Positions 33,364-42,855 of a stretch of 64,000 nt of DNA are shown here, in pieces. Under the pieces are notes generated by a model. That model was not told the DNA's origin and did not search any database. It saw nothing but the letters and a program-made list of their open reading frames with translations. Made by a program: the position numbers and the translations under genes. The stretch comes from Geobacter sp. Lineage in GTDB: Bacteria > Desulfobacterota > Desulfuromonadia > Geobacterales > Pseudopelobacteraceae. The stretch is from NCBI GenBank assembly GCA_003574895.1, contig PJFB01000003.1, forward strand, positions 186,001-250,000, read 5' to 3'. How positions within the stretch are numbered: position 1 is the stretch's first letter; every line of letters starts with the position of its first letter.

Positions 33364-35418
33364 TCAGAACCTGAAGCGCACCCCGGCCTCGACCCAGCGC
33401 AGGGCATTTTTATAGGTGTCGCTGAAATAGTGGGCGCCGCTGAACAGGTTATGGGCGGTCAGGAACAGGTCCAGAGATGTCCGGTCACTGGTCTGGAAGC
33501 GCTTGTTGATATTGAAGTCCCAGATAAAGGTGTCGTACTTCGCCTTCTGGTCCGCAGACTGTTCTATCCAGACATAGGTGCCGGTCAACTGGGCCATCAG
33601 GGACCTGCGGTCGTCGTATTTCAGTCCAACCAGGTAGGAATAGTTGTCCTCGCCGCTGGTGGTGGCAGCGGCAGTATCGTGGAGATTGATATGAACATAG
33701 GAGTGGGCGGCCTTGAGTGAGACATTGTAGAGCGGCACGCTTTCGGCCTCCAGCTCGTATCCCTGGCGCAACAGGTCCCCGACATTAGTGAGCTGTTTGG
33801 AGGCGTTGAGATCATTGCTGATGGCGTTCTCCGTATCGTGGCGGAACAGGGTGGCCTTGACCTGCAGCAGGTCAGCCACCCCCGACTCCACCCCCACCTG
33901 GTAGGACCATCCCTCTTCCCGCTTCAGATCCGGGTTGGCCACCAGGAAGGTACCGCCGCCGGAGGTATCGCTGAGTGGGGGGGAGGTGAAGCCCCGGGCC
34001 ACCGAGGCCCTGAGATTGGTGTGCTCGGCCAGCTCATAGGTGGCGCCGAAACTGGGGCTGACAAAATAGCCCGTGACATTGTCGTGGTCAATCCGGACCC
34101 CCGGGGTCACGGCCAGCCGCCCCAGATCCAGGGTGTCATTGGCAAACAGGGCCCACTTGTCGATGCTCGGCTTGGTGATGCTGGTCGCAGGCAAGCCGAA
34201 GGACTGATAAAGGGGCCCCACATTGGTGGTCTGGTCCAGGTTGCCGTGGCTGGCATCCAGGCCCAACACCGCAGTGTGGATGTCGCTGGAGTAGAGCAGC
34301 TTCAGATGGCCTCCAATGACCTGCTCATCATAGATCTGCTCCTTGAACAGGTCACCGGTGCTGAACATGACCGGCAATTCCACCTTTTGTTGATATAGGT
34401 ACCCCCCCCCTTTCAGGCTCAGCTCCGGCGAGAGACGGTAGTCAAAGGCGCTGGTGACGAAAAAGGAGGTTAACTTTATCTTGGAGTTAAAATCATAACC
34501 GCCGCCATGGATATCCCCGGTGTTGATCAAGGGGTTGCTGTAACCGATGGTGAGGAGCAGGTCCAGTTCCTGGGACGGGGCCAGGTCGAACTTGCCATAG
34601 ACGCGGTCCTGATCCGTGTTGCGACTGTTGAGCAGGCCATCGGTCTGCTGGCGCCCACCGTAGATATAATAGCCCAGCTGCCCCAGCTTGCCGTACAGCT
34701 CGGCGTTGTAATCCTGGGAATTGGCCTCGCCATAGGAGGCGCTGAGGGTTCCCTTGGGCATGGTGCTATCGCCGGCCCCCTTGGTGATGATGTTGACCAC
34801 ACCCCCCAGGGCCGAGCCCCAGGCCGACGAGGCCGGACCCTTGATGATCTCGATCCGTTCGATGATCCTGACCGGGATGTTGGAGGTTTCGGCACTGCCG
34901 CCGGAAAGGGTGTTCCAGACCACACCATCCAGCAGCACCGTCACAAGGCGTTCCGGCGACCCCTGGATATGGAGCAGCGAAGTGCCATTGAAGTCCTGGC
35001 CACCAAAATTAACGAACAAACCCGGCACCCGGTTCAATACCTCGGCCAGGGTGTGGGCGTTCATGTCCTCGATGTCCTTGGCAGTGATCACGGTCATGTT
35101 CTCTGCCACCTGGGCCAGCGGCTTCTCGATTCGGGTGGCGGTCTGCACGTAGAGTTCTTTTTCGTCCCAGAAGAGGAGCAGATCCTCGTTGGCTGGGTTC
35201 AGGAGCGCCACGTCGGTTCTTTCGGCCTGGGCCTGCTCCTGGGCAAAGGCCCCATCCTGGGGCAGAAACTGCCCGAACACAACGGCTGCCAAAAGCAGTG
35301 CCGCCATCCTTGCCGGCCTCCCTGTCCCGCGCCTGGCCCGACGCCCGGTCTGCTTTGCATCCGAAGCAGCTTGGTCAGCAAGCATATTTTTTTCGTCTCT
35401 TCGCAATTGTCCGGTCAT
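33364..35418 (-). CDS. TonB-dependent outer-membrane receptor
   Basis: A 684-residue protein with a basic N-terminus and signal peptide (cleavage near residue 60, ...GAFAQEQ), a plug domain (about 90-205; MTVITAKDIEDMNAHTLAEVLNRVPGLFV, LLDGVVWN, IERIEIIKGPASSAWGSALGGVVNIITKG) and a 22-strand-type barrel ending VRFRF, with the terminal aromatic residue typical of outer-membrane proteins. ELYVQTAT near residue 88 may serve as the TonB box. GGGGGGATC precedes the ATG. The plug resembles BtuB/colicin-I-type receptors. The ligand is unknown; the processed geopeptide or a metal complex of it is a candidate. Confidence 0.92.
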   Translation of the reverse strand: MTGQLRRDEKNMLADQAASDAKQTGRRARRGTGRPARMAALLLAAVVFGQFLPQDGAFAQEQAQAERTDVALLNPANEDLLLFWDEKELYVQTATRIEKPLAQVAENMTVITAKDIEDMNAHTLAEVLNRVPGLFVNFGGQDFNGTSLLHIQGSPERLVTVLLDGVVWNTLSGGSAETSNIPVRIIERIEIIKGPASSAWGSALGGVVNIITKGAGDSTMPKGTLSASYGEANSQDYNAELYGKLGQLGYYIYGGRQQTDGLLNSRNTDQDRVYGKFDLAPSQELDLLLTIGYSNPLINTGDIHGGGYDFNSKIKLTSFFVTSAFDYRLSPELSLKGGGYLYQQKVELPVMFSTGDLFKEQIYDEQVIGGHLKLLYSSDIHTAVLGLDASHGNLDQTTNVGPLYQSFGLPATSITKPSIDKWALFANDTLDLGRLAVTPGVRIDHDNVTGYFVSPSFGATYELAEHTNLRASVARGFTSPPLSDTSGGGTFLVANPDLKREEGWSYQVGVESGVADLLQVKATLFRHDTENAISNDLNASKQLTNVGDLLRQGYELEAESVPLYNVSLKAAHSYVHINLHDTAAATTSGEDNYSYLVGLKYDDRRSLMAQLTGTYVWIEQSADQKAKYDTFIWDFNINKRFQTSDRTSLDLFLTAHNLFSGAHYFSDTYKNALRWVEAGVRFRF

Positions 35419-35496
35419 GATCCCCCCGTCTTTGTTCAGAGTCTGCAGGAAACGCCAAGATACTCTTTGTCATGCATCGACACTACGCCACAACAC

Positions 35497-35538
35497 AAAA
35501 AAAGCCGTCCTGGCGGGTAAACCCGCCCCTGAACGGCT
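35497..35538 (-). terminator. Intrinsic terminator in the leader of the TonB receptor gene
   Basis: Read on the minus strand, AGCCGT/ACGGCT (35533-35538/35503-35508) encloses GGCGGG/CCCGCC (35522-35527/35512-35517), with a tetraloop between and a T7 run (35497-35503). It lies 79 bp before the receptor start and 204 bp after rodA. With the promoter at 35615-35643 it would act as an attenuator; otherwise it ends rodA transcripts. Confidence 0.88.
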
Positions 35539-35614
35539 CTGCGTCGATCCGCATCCAAAAATCACATTATCCCCCAAGGCAATTCAATACATGTAAATAT
35601 TCAATAAATGCTTT

Positions 35615-35643
35615 TTAGTACACATTTTTTAATGCAAAGTCAA
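35615..35643 (-). promoter_or_regulatory. Possible promoter for the TonB receptor
   Basis: TTGACT (35638-35643), 17 bp, TACTAA (35615-35620) on the minus strand. Transcripts from here would carry about 190 bases of leader containing the terminator hairpin. The -10 match is weak, but I found no better candidate between the terminator and the gene. The remainder of 35419-35741 shows nothing else clear. Confidence 0.5.
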
Positions 35644-35741
35644 TGTTTAATTTGCCGAATGGCAGACAATTCCTACGATAAAATAAATAGTTATCACCAA
35701 GGGCCCCAACCGCACACCGGAACCATGAATTGAGTCTGGCG

Positions 35742-36842
35742 TCAGAACATGAAGCGCCGCAAACTGATGTTCTGCAGGATGCCGATCCCCACCATGGAGG
35801 TTATCATCGACGTGCCGCCATAGGAAAAAAACGGCAGTGGCACGCCGACCACAGGGAACAGACCCATGACCATCCCCATGTTGATGACGATGTGCCAGAA
35901 AAGCATGGCCGTCACCCCCATGGCCAGCAAGGCGCCGAAACGGTCATTGCAATTGCGGGCGATATTGAGCCCCCACAGCACCAACGACAGGTAGAGAACG
36001 ATCAGAACCAGGCAGCCGATAAAGCCCCATTCCTCGGCAAAGACCGAAAAAGCGAAGTCGGTATGCTGCTCCGGCAGAAACCGGAGTTGGGACTGGGTGC
36101 CTTTGACAAACCCCTTGCCGACGATTCCGCCGGAACCCACGGCAATCTTGCTCTGGATGATGTGATAACCGCTTCCCAGGCGGGAGCGTTCAGGGTCGAG
36201 AAAGTCGAAAATACGGTTTTTCTGGTAGGGGCGCAGCAGCTTGGCCCATGCCAGCCAGGCCGCTGGGATAGTCACGAGGGTGAAGGTTACCACGGCTGAC
36301 CAGCGCAGCCCGACATAAACGGTCATGGAAAGGGCAATCATGATCACCAGGACAGCTGTCCCCAGATCGGGTTGTTTGATAATCATCAGAACCGGGACCG
36401 CGAGGATTGCGAGCGGAAAGAGCAGGTCTTTGACCGAGAGCCCCCCTATCGCCTGGAAATTATTGAAGAAGCGGGCAAAGGTCATGACAATGACTATTTT
36501 CATCAGCTCCGACGGCTGAATATTAAAAAAACCCAGATCCAACCAGCGGGTAGCCCCCATTGAATGCCGGCCGACAACCAGGACCGCCAGCAGCAACAGG
36601 AGCATGAAGCCGTAGAGCCAGTAGGAAAGATCCTCAAGAATGTGATAGTCGAAACTGCAGGCCAGTGTGGCGACGAACATGCCAACCAGCATCCAGTTGA
36701 ATTGTTTGATGTAGTAGGGGGCACCGACGACCTTGTAGGGCGCGGTTGCGCTGTAGATGTTGAGTATGCCCAGCAGACAGATGACAACAGTCAGTCCTGC
36801 CAGCATCCAATCGATGTTGGTCAGCAAGCGGCGATCAATCAT
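35742..36842 (-). CDS. rodA: Rod-shape SEDS peptidoglycan polymerase RodA
   Basis: A 366-residue polytopic protein (about ten TM segments) of the SEDS family: STAPYKVVGAPYYIKQFNWMLVG, GATRWLDLGFFNIQPSELMKI, KQPDLGTAVLVIMIAL, EQHTDFAFSVFAEEWGFIGC, GVPLPFFSYGGTSMITSMVGIGIL. It polymerises glycan strands for cell elongation with its partner PBP2. The start overlaps the mrdA stop by 4 bp. Confidence 0.95.
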   Translation of the reverse strand: MIDRRLLTNIDWMLAGLTVVICLLGILNIYSATAPYKVVGAPYYIKQFNWMLVGMFVATLACSFDYHILEDLSYWLYGFMLLLLLAVLVVGRHSMGATRWLDLGFFNIQPSELMKIVIVMTFARFFNNFQAIGGLSVKDLLFPLAILAVPVLMIIKQPDLGTAVLVIMIALSMTVYVGLRWSAVVTFTLVTIPAAWLAWAKLLRPYQKNRIFDFLDPERSRLGSGYHIIQSKIAVGSGGIVGKGFVKGTQSQLRFLPEQHTDFAFSVFAEEWGFIGCLVLIVLYLSLVLWGLNIARNCNDRFGALLAMGVTAMLFWHIVINMGMVMGLFPVVGVPLPFFSYGGTSMITSMVGIGILQNISLRRFMF

Positions 36843-38758
36843 TGGGGGGTGTCCTCGCTGGCGCCATCTTCCTGGGGCGACTGCGGCGCTTCCTCTCCGT
36901 CTTCATCGCCTTGAACCGCTTTCGGTTTTTCAAGCACCTTTTTTGCCGGCTTCTTGCCGTCGAACCAGGCCCGCAGGATACGCCCGGCAATTGGTGCCGC
37001 CGCCGAACCGCCATGCTCCCCATGCTCGACAACCACAGCCAGGGCGATCTCCGGATTGTCATAAGGTGCAAATGCCACAAACAGGGCATGGTCTCGGTAC
37101 TGGTAAGGGGTGCTGGTCTTGCTGTTTCTCATCTTCACCACCTGGGAGGTCCCGGTCTTGCCCGCCACCCGCACGTCATAGAGTCGAGCCATGGCGCCGG
37201 TCCCTCCCGGATCGTTGACAACGGAGAACAACCCCTGCTTGACCAAGCGATAATTGGCCGCCGATATCCCGGTCTTGGCCAAAAGCTCGGGCTTGAACTC
37301 CTTAAGCAGCTTACCGTCGGCGTCAACGATGCGCTTTACCAGGTGGGGGCGATATACGGAACCTTCGTTGGCAACAGTGGCAATCATCGAGGCCATTTGA
37401 ATCGGGGTCATCAGCACATAACCCTGTCCGATCGCCACCGGAAGAGTCTCGCCGTGATACCAGCGCGTTCCAAAACGCTTCTTTTTCCACTCCGCGGTGG
37501 GAATCAGCCCACCCTTTTCATTGGCCAACCCGATCCCCAGCGGCGCCCCCAGCAGGAATTTCCTGGCGGTTGCGGCAATCGCATCCACCCCCAGTCGCTC
37601 GCCCAACTGATAGAAAAAAACATCGCATGATTCACGGAGCGCCTTCTTGAGATTGGTGTAGCCATGGCCATGCTTGTTCCAGCATTTGAAAGTGGATGTA
37701 CCAACCTTGTAGGCGCCCGTGCAATCGACGGAGCTTGTATCCGTGATCTTGCCATCTTCCAGGCCGGCCAGGGCGGTAATTATCTTGAAGGTAGACCCTG
37801 GCGGATACTGGCCTGTCAAAGCCTTGTTCTCCATGGGGTGCCGTATGTCCTCCAGATATTCTTTCCATTTTGCCGCCGGCAGCTTTCCGCTGAACAGCGC
37901 CGGATCAAAACCAGGATTACTGACAAAAGCCAGGACTTCGCCGGTGTTCACATCCATGGCAACAGCAGCCCCGGCCTGGTCGCCAAACGCCTGTTCAGCC
38001 TGCTTCTGCAATTCCGAATCAATGGTCAGCACCACACTGTTGCCAACCTTCGGATATGATTCGGAAACAGTCCTCAGAACCCGCCCCCTGGCATCAACCT
38101 CCAATTGCCGGCCTCCGTCGGTACCATGCAGTTCACCCTCCAACGCCCGCTCAATGCCGTTTTTACCGACATAATCACCTGGGTTGTAATCTTCGTAGGC
38201 CTTGGTGTTCAGCTCATCCTCGGAAACCTCACCGATATACCCCAGTAGATGGGCGGCAAGAATCCCGTTTGTATATTCACGCACCGGCTTCATTTCGATT
38301 TCCACACCCGGCAGGCGAAGATGGTTCTCCTCGACCATTTCGACCTGGTCACGACTGATGTTTGAAGCCAGAACAATCGGGTAGTATCTGGCCCTGCCCT
38401 TCCCTTTTTCCCAGCGATCAGCCAGATCGGCCCGGTCAAGGGCCAGAAGCGCAGTCATCTGATTCAGCAGCAGTTCCTTGTCCTTGACCTCCTGTGGTAC
38501 CACCGCCAGGCTGAACGAAGGGCGGTTGCTGACCAGCACCTTGCCGTTGCGGTCCATGATCGCACCCCGCGAGGCCGCCACCGGCACGAAACGCAGACGG
38601 TTATTTTCTGACATGCTCCGATAATCGTCGGCATTCAGCACCTGCAAATGCCACAGGCGCAGCACCAGGAAGAAAAATATTGCCCCTACCACAAAGGAGA
38701 GCAGCAGGATCCGCCGCTTGGCCTCGGTGATCTCGCGAACAAAACGCTGCTCTTTCAT
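36839..38758 (-). CDS. mrdA: Penicillin-binding protein 2
   Basis: A 639-residue class B transpeptidase: one TM (about 15-38), pedestal domain (about 60-220) and transpeptidase domain with SXXK motif STFK (in GQYPPGSTFKII), SxN motif SCDVFFY and KTGTSQV. The Pro/Glu/Asp-rich C-terminal tail is dispensable-looking. Overlaps mreD and rodA by 4 bp on either side. Confidence 0.95.
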   Translation of the reverse strand: MKEQRFVREITEAKRRILLLSFVVGAIFFFLVLRLWHLQVLNADDYRSMSENNRLRFVPVAASRGAIMDRNGKVLVSNRPSFSLAVVPQEVKDKELLLNQMTALLALDRADLADRWEKGKGRARYYPIVLASNISRDQVEMVEENHLRLPGVEIEMKPVREYTNGILAAHLLGYIGEVSEDELNTKAYEDYNPGDYVGKNGIERALEGELHGTDGGRQLEVDARGRVLRTVSESYPKVGNSVVLTIDSELQKQAEQAFGDQAGAAVAMDVNTGEVLAFVSNPGFDPALFSGKLPAAKWKEYLEDIRHPMENKALTGQYPPGSTFKIITALAGLEDGKITDTSSVDCTGAYKVGTSTFKCWNKHGHGYTNLKKALRESCDVFFYQLGERLGVDAIAATARKFLLGAPLGIGLANEKGGLIPTAEWKKKRFGTRWYHGETLPVAIGQGYVLMTPIQMASMIATVANEGSVYRPHLVKRIVDADGKLLKEFKPELLAKTGISAANYRLVKQGLFSVVNDPGGTGAMARLYDVRVAGKTGTSQVVKMRNSKTSTPYQYRDHALFVAFAPYDNPEIALAVVVEHGEHGGSAAAPIAGRILRAWFDGKKPAKKVLEKPKAVQGDEDGEEAPQSPQEDGASEDTPQ

Positions 38759-39249
38759 GGCACCTCCTGAGCAGGGTTGAATCCGGGCAGCAGAGCAACC
38801 AGCGAAGCGGCAAAGGCATTGGTAAGCAAATGCGGTATGAATCCGGAGGTAATGGAATAGATGATTCCGGGGGTCTGGGTAAACATCAGCAACAGCAGCA
38901 GGTTACAGGTAATGGTAGCCGCGGTTGCCACGGCAACCGTGAATACGAATAAAAAGCTGCTCTCGGCATAGACCCGGTTGGCAATACCCTTGATGACAAT
39001 GAATATAATCAGAAAAGTGAAGGAATTCAGACCCAGGTAGAGGCCGCTGAAGACATCATTGAGCAGACCCAGCAACCATGCCAGTGGAGCCCCGCTTTCA
39101 ACGGGGCCGTGCAGCGCCAGGTAGACCATGATGATCAACAGCAGATCAGGCTTGAAGGGAGTGGTAATAAAAACCGGAAGAACAGTTGCCTGCAGGACCA
39201 CGGAAAATACAACGGCACCGGCTAACAGCAGAGCGGCGCGCTTATTCAT
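38755..39249 (-). CDS. mreD: Rod shape-determining protein MreD
   Basis: A 164-residue membrane protein with five hydrophobic segments and the MreD pattern PDLLLIIMVYLALHGP, GLLNDVFSGLYLGLNSF. Start chosen at the ATG 39249 (MNKRAALLL), which overlaps the mreC stop by 8 bp; 14 more codons upstream lie inside mreC. Confidence 0.9.
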   Translation of the reverse strand: MNKRAALLLAGAVVFSVVLQATVLPVFITTPFKPDLLLIIMVYLALHGPVESGAPLAWLLGLLNDVFSGLYLGLNSFTFLIIFIVIKGIANRVYAESSFLFVFTVAVATAATITCNLLLLLMFTQTPGIIYSITSGFIPHLLTNAFAASLVALLPGFNPAQEVP

Positions 39250-40063
39250 AGCCACCCCGCAAAACAACCAACACCTCTTCCAGATGATCAAGGTTCACGC
39301 TGGGGCGGATGGTTATGGTCTGAAATATGCCATACTCGCCCCGCTTGACCATGGTTACCTCACCGATGGGCAATCCCTTGATAAACACCCCGCCAATCCC
39401 GGAAGTCACCAGCATGTCACCAACCTTGACATCCTCTTCGCGGGTGGTGAACTCCATGGAGCAGAGACCGGCCTCCTTCCCCTTGACCACGCCCCTGGCG
39501 CGCGAACGCTGGATGGTGGCGGCAATCCCGCTGGCGTGATCAGTCAGCAAAAGCACGCGGGATGTGGAAGGAGCAACCTTCACGATCTGCCCGACAACGC
39601 CATCGGCGGCAACCACCGCCATACCTTCGCGGATCCCGCTGGCACTGCCCCGGTCAATGATCATGGTGCGGAACCAGGATGTAACATCCTCACCCACCAC
39701 CGACGCTGCCAAGGTGGGGGGCTCGATGGAGTTTTTCATGTCAAGCAGGCGAGTCAGTCGCTGGTTTGCCTGCTGGAACTCATTTCCCGCTATGACCCGC
39801 GTGTTGAGAATTTTGATCTCGTCGCGCAACTTCAGGTTTTCTTGATGAACATTCACCAGGCTGATGTAACTGTCCCAGGCATTCTCGAAAAAACCGCTCA
39901 TGCTGGCCACAGGCTTCATGATGGGCGCAAAAACGACCATGGCGCCCCGTTCGATGAAATTGGCCTCTCGTTTGTTGGGGATATTGAGGGTGAAGAAAAG
40001 CAGCGCAACAAAAACAACGCCGCCAGCCAGAAGATAGAAACCGTATTTTTTCAATAATTCCAT
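39242..40063 (-). CDS. mreC: Rod shape-determining protein MreC
   Basis: A 273-residue bitopic protein: TM (about 9-27), coiled coil (about 60-110) and periplasmic beta domain (VVGEDVTSWFRTMIIDRGSASGIREGMAVVAADGVVGQI, GDMLVTSGIGGVFIKGLPIGEV). First gene of mreC-mreD-mrdA-rodA; mreB is not adjacent. Confidence 0.94.
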   Translation of the reverse strand: MELLKKYGFYLLAGGVVFVALLFFTLNIPNKREANFIERGAMVVFAPIMKPVASMSGFFENAWDSYISLVNVHQENLKLRDEIKILNTRVIAGNEFQQANQRLTRLLDMKNSIEPPTLAASVVGEDVTSWFRTMIIDRGSASGIREGMAVVAADGVVGQIVKVAPSTSRVLLLTDHASGIAATIQRSRARGVVKGKEAGLCSMEFTTREEDVKVGDMLVTSGIGGVFIKGLPIGEVTMVKRGEYGIFQTITIRPSVNLDHLEEVLVVLRGGYE

Positions 40064-40203
40064 ATTAATTTATTCACTTTGACCTGCGCTGCCCTTGGGC
40101 GGCATTGGTGAATGATAAAGATGTCAACCGGTCAAGCCATCAGTCCCTCCATCCGATTATTACCAGGGTGGGAAGGATTGGTTGCTTGATGTCAGGCCGC
40201 TTC

Positions 40204-41103
40204 CTATTGGCCTATGCCACACAATTCGGCTTCGTTGTAAACCTTCAGCAGATATTCGCGATAGGTCGATTTTGGAGTTGCATCGATTACCTGTAACATT
40301 TGAGCGCAATCGATAAATCCCCGACGCAAGGCGATCTCCTCAAGACAGGCAATCTTGAGGCCTTGGCGTGTCTCGATGGTTTCTATAAAATTGCTGGCTT
40401 CCAGCAGGCTCTTGTGGGTGCCGGTGTCCAACCAGGCAATGCCTCTCCCCAGACGTTCGACCATCAGCTCGCCGCGACGGAGATACTCCAGGTTGATGTC
40501 GGTGATCTCCAGCTCGCCCCGTGGCGATGGCGCAAGGGATTTGGCGATATCTACCACTGCCTCGTCATATAGATAAAGGCCTGGAACAGCGTAATGGGAC
40601 CTTGGCCGCTGCGGTTTTTCCTCGATGCTCAGCACCCGGCCGTCGCCATCGAACTCCACCACACCATATCTCTCAGGGTCCTGAACCTGGTAACCGAAGA
40701 TGCGGCCTCCTCCTTGAAAATCGCTGACAATCCGGTCCAGGTTGATCTTGCCGTAAAAGATATTGTCACCCAGAATAAGGCTGACCGGCTGGTGGTCGAT
40801 GAACTCCTCTCCCACAAGGAATGCCTGGGCAATCCCCTTGGGTTCGGGTTGCACTTTGTAAGAGATGCGGATCCCCCAGCGGGAACCATCGCCCAGAAGC
40901 GTCTCGAAACGGGCGATGTCATGGGGGGTTGAAATCAGCAGAACATCCCGGATGCCTGCGGTCATCAGGGTTGCCAGTGGATAGTAGATCATTGGCTTGT
41001 CATAAACCGGCTGAAGTTGCTTGCTCGCCACCAGTGTGAGCGGATAAAGTCGAGTGCCGGACCCGCCCGCCAGGATAATGCCCTTAGTTATGCCTTGCCC
41101 CAT
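40204..41103 (-). CDS. rmlA: Glucose-1-phosphate thymidylyltransferase
   Basis: A 299-residue nucleotidyltransferase that makes dTDP-glucose for dTDP-rhamnose and related sugars. Motifs: [16 protein letters not shown] (residues 8-23), [66 protein letters not shown] precedes the ATG. No other rml gene lies in the window. Confidence 0.95.
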   Translation of the reverse strand: MGQGITKGIILAGGSGTRLYPLTLVASKQLQPVYDKPMIYYPLATLMTAGIRDVLLISTPHDIARFETLLGDGSRWGIRISYKVQPEPKGIAQAFLVGEEFIDHQPVSLILGDNIFYGKINLDRIVSDFQGGGRIFGYQVQDPERYGVVEFDGDGRVLSIEEKPQRPRSHYAVPGLYLYDEAVVDIAKSLAPSPRGELEITDINLEYLRRGELMVERLGRGIAWLDTGTHKSLLEASNFIETIETRQGLKIACLEEIALRRGFIDCAQMLQVIDATPKSTYREYLLKVYNEAELCGIGQ

Positions 41104-41164
41104 GAAAATATCCTTTCAGGTGGTTGATTCAACAAATTAATCTATCATGCTTGGCTGCAAAGTG

Positions 41165-41725
41165 TCAAACCCGACCATGCAGCCTTGTAAGGGCTTGTGC
41201 GGCCTCAAGAAGATTGTCATATACCTCGGTGCCGACTGGGACGCGAGATTCATCGGCAGCGCCGTAACCGGTCCGCACCAGTATCGACCGGCATCCGGCG
41301 GCGATGCCGGCCTTGATGTCATCAAGCTTATCTCCGATCATGACCGAAGCCTCCAGGTCGATCCCGAATTGTTGCGCCGCATCGAGCAGCATGCCGGGCA
41401 AGGGCTTGCGACAGTTGCACGCCAAGGCATAATGTCCATTCCCCTGCAGGTGATGGGGGCAGTAAAACCAGGCATCCACCCGGGCGCCGGCTTTCCCCAG
41501 TTCACGATCGATATGCCTGTGCAGCGCTTCCACATCACCTTCGGAATAGTATCCCCGGGCAACGCCGGACTGGTTGGTCACCACCACAACGAAGAAACCG
41601 GCCTCATTCAGGAGCCTGACCGCCTGTGGAGCGCCGTTGACGAACTCGAACTCCTCGGCCCGGTAGAGATACTCCTTCTCCACATTGATCGTGCCGTCCC
41701 TATCCAGGAAAATTGCCCGTCGCAT
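41165..41725 (-). CDS. gmhB: D-glycero-D-manno-heptose 1,7-bisphosphate 7-phosphatase
   Basis: A 186-residue HAD phosphatase of the histidinol-phosphatase/GmhB group. HAD motif I is FLDRDGTI, then VVVVTNQSG, the zinc-loop cysteines in CPHH...CNCRKPLPGML, and VMIGDKLDDIKAG. It removes the 7-phosphate in ADP-heptose synthesis for lipopolysaccharide. The open frame runs to 41776, but the conserved N-terminus (MRRAIFLDRDG) begins at 41725. Confidence 0.92.
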   Translation of the reverse strand: MRRAIFLDRDGTINVEKEYLYRAEEFEFVNGAPQAVRLLNEAGFFVVVVTNQSGVARGYYSEGDVEALHRHIDRELGKAGARVDAWFYCPHHLQGNGHYALACNCRKPLPGMLLDAAQQFGIDLEASVMIGDKLDDIKAGIAAGCRSILVRTGYGAADESRVPVGTEVYDNLLEAAQALTRLHGRV

Positions 41726-41738
41726 TTCACATTCCCCT

Positions 41739-41767
41739 TTGACAAACAGTCGCAAAAACTCTAAAAA
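41739..41767 (+). promoter_or_regulatory. Predicted promoter of the DAHP synthase gene
   Basis: TTGACA (41739-41744), 17 bp, TAAAAA (41762-41767), ending 34 bp before the ATG at 41802. It lies just upstream of the divergent gmhB start. Confidence 0.65.
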
Positions 41768-41801
41768 GATACTCACATCAAAACAAGATCGGACTTATAC
41801 C

Positions 41802-42854
41802 ATGATCAAAACCAACAACCTCAAAATCACCGGGATCACACCGATCATTGCACCGGCTGACCTGCGCCAGGTTTTTCCACTCTCCGAAAACAACCGTGAA
41901 TTTGTCAGCAAAAGCCGTGAAGGGATCAAGGAAATTCTGCAACGGCGGGACCGGCGTCTGATGGTAGTGGTCGGCCCCTGCTCCATTCACGACCCAGAGG
42001 CAGCCGTGGAATACGCGAGCCGCTTGGCAGATTTGTCCACTCGGGTAAGTTCCCAGCTCCTATTGATAATGCGGGTCTATTTCGAAAAGCCCCGTACCAC
42101 CGTCGGCTGGAAGGGATTGATCAACGACCCGGACATGAACGGCACCCACCTGATATCCAAGGGACTGGGCATTGCCCGCGGGTTATTGAGCCGGATTACG
42201 GCAATGGAAGTGCCTGTTGCCAACGAAATGCTCGATCCCATCACCCCCGAGTACGTGGCCGACATGATCAGTTGGGGCGCCATCGGTGCGCGCACCACAG
42301 AGTCCCAGACCCACCGCGAGCTGGCCAGCGGTCTGTCCTTTCCCATCGGTTTCAAAAATGGCACCGACGGCAACTTGCAGATCGCCATGGACGCCATGAT
42401 CGCTGCCCGCCACCCGCACAGCTTTCTAGGCATCAATCGCGAGGGACGTACTTCCATCATCCAAACCGCCGGCAACCCCGACGTCCATATCGTCCTGCGA
42501 GGCGGTTCGCGCAAGCCAAATTACCACGCCGAAGACATAGCCCACACCGAAGAAAGCCTGCTCAAAAACAATCTGTTCCCCACCATCATGGTGGACTGCA
42601 GCCATGGCAACTCAAGCAAGGACTACCAGAAACAGCCCATGGTACTGGAAAATGTCGTACAACAGGTGGTTGACGGCAACAATTCCATATCAGGTGTAAT
42701 GATCGAGAGCTATCTTTCAGCCGGCAATCAGAAAGTATCGGCGGATCTCAGCCAGTTGAAATACGGCGTTTCCATCACCGATGGCTGCATCGACTGGGAA
42801 ACCACCGAGCGGATTCTTCTGGATGCCCACAAGAGGTTACAGAACAGGAAATGA
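41802..42854 (+). CDS. aroF: 3-deoxy-7-phosphoheptulonate synthase, type I
   Basis: A 350-residue AroG/F/H-type DAHP synthase that condenses phosphoenolpyruvate with erythrose 4-phosphate at the head of aromatic synthesis. Motifs: VVGPCSIHDPEAA, MRVYFEKPRTTVGWKGLINDPD, GARTTESQTHRELASGLSFPIGFKNGTDG, HIVLRGG and MVDCSHGNSSKDY. A longer frame to 41685 overlaps gmhB and is not conserved. The isozyme letter is arbitrary; feedback specificity cannot be read. Confidence 0.94.
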   Translation: MIKTNNLKITGITPIIAPADLRQVFPLSENNREFVSKSREGIKEILQRRDRRLMVVVGPCSIHDPEAAVEYASRLADLSTRVSSQLLLIMRVYFEKPRTTVGWKGLINDPDMNGTHLISKGLGIARGLLSRITAMEVPVANEMLDPITPEYVADMISWGAIGARTTESQTHRELASGLSFPIGFKNGTDGNLQIAMDAMIAARHPHSFLGINREGRTSIIQTAGNPDVHIVLRGGSRKPNYHAEDIAHTEESLLKNNLFPTIMVDCSHGNSSKDYQKQPMVLENVVQQVVDGNNSISGVMIESYLSAGNQKVSADLSQLKYGVSITDGCIDWETTERILLDAHKRLQNRK

Positions 42855-42855
42855 C

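Noticed and set aside
35530-35610. Possible c-di-GMP/GEMM riboswitch before the TonB receptor gene
   Set aside because: GACGCAGAGCC resembles the second GEMM half, but the first half and the tetraloop-receptor helix are missing.
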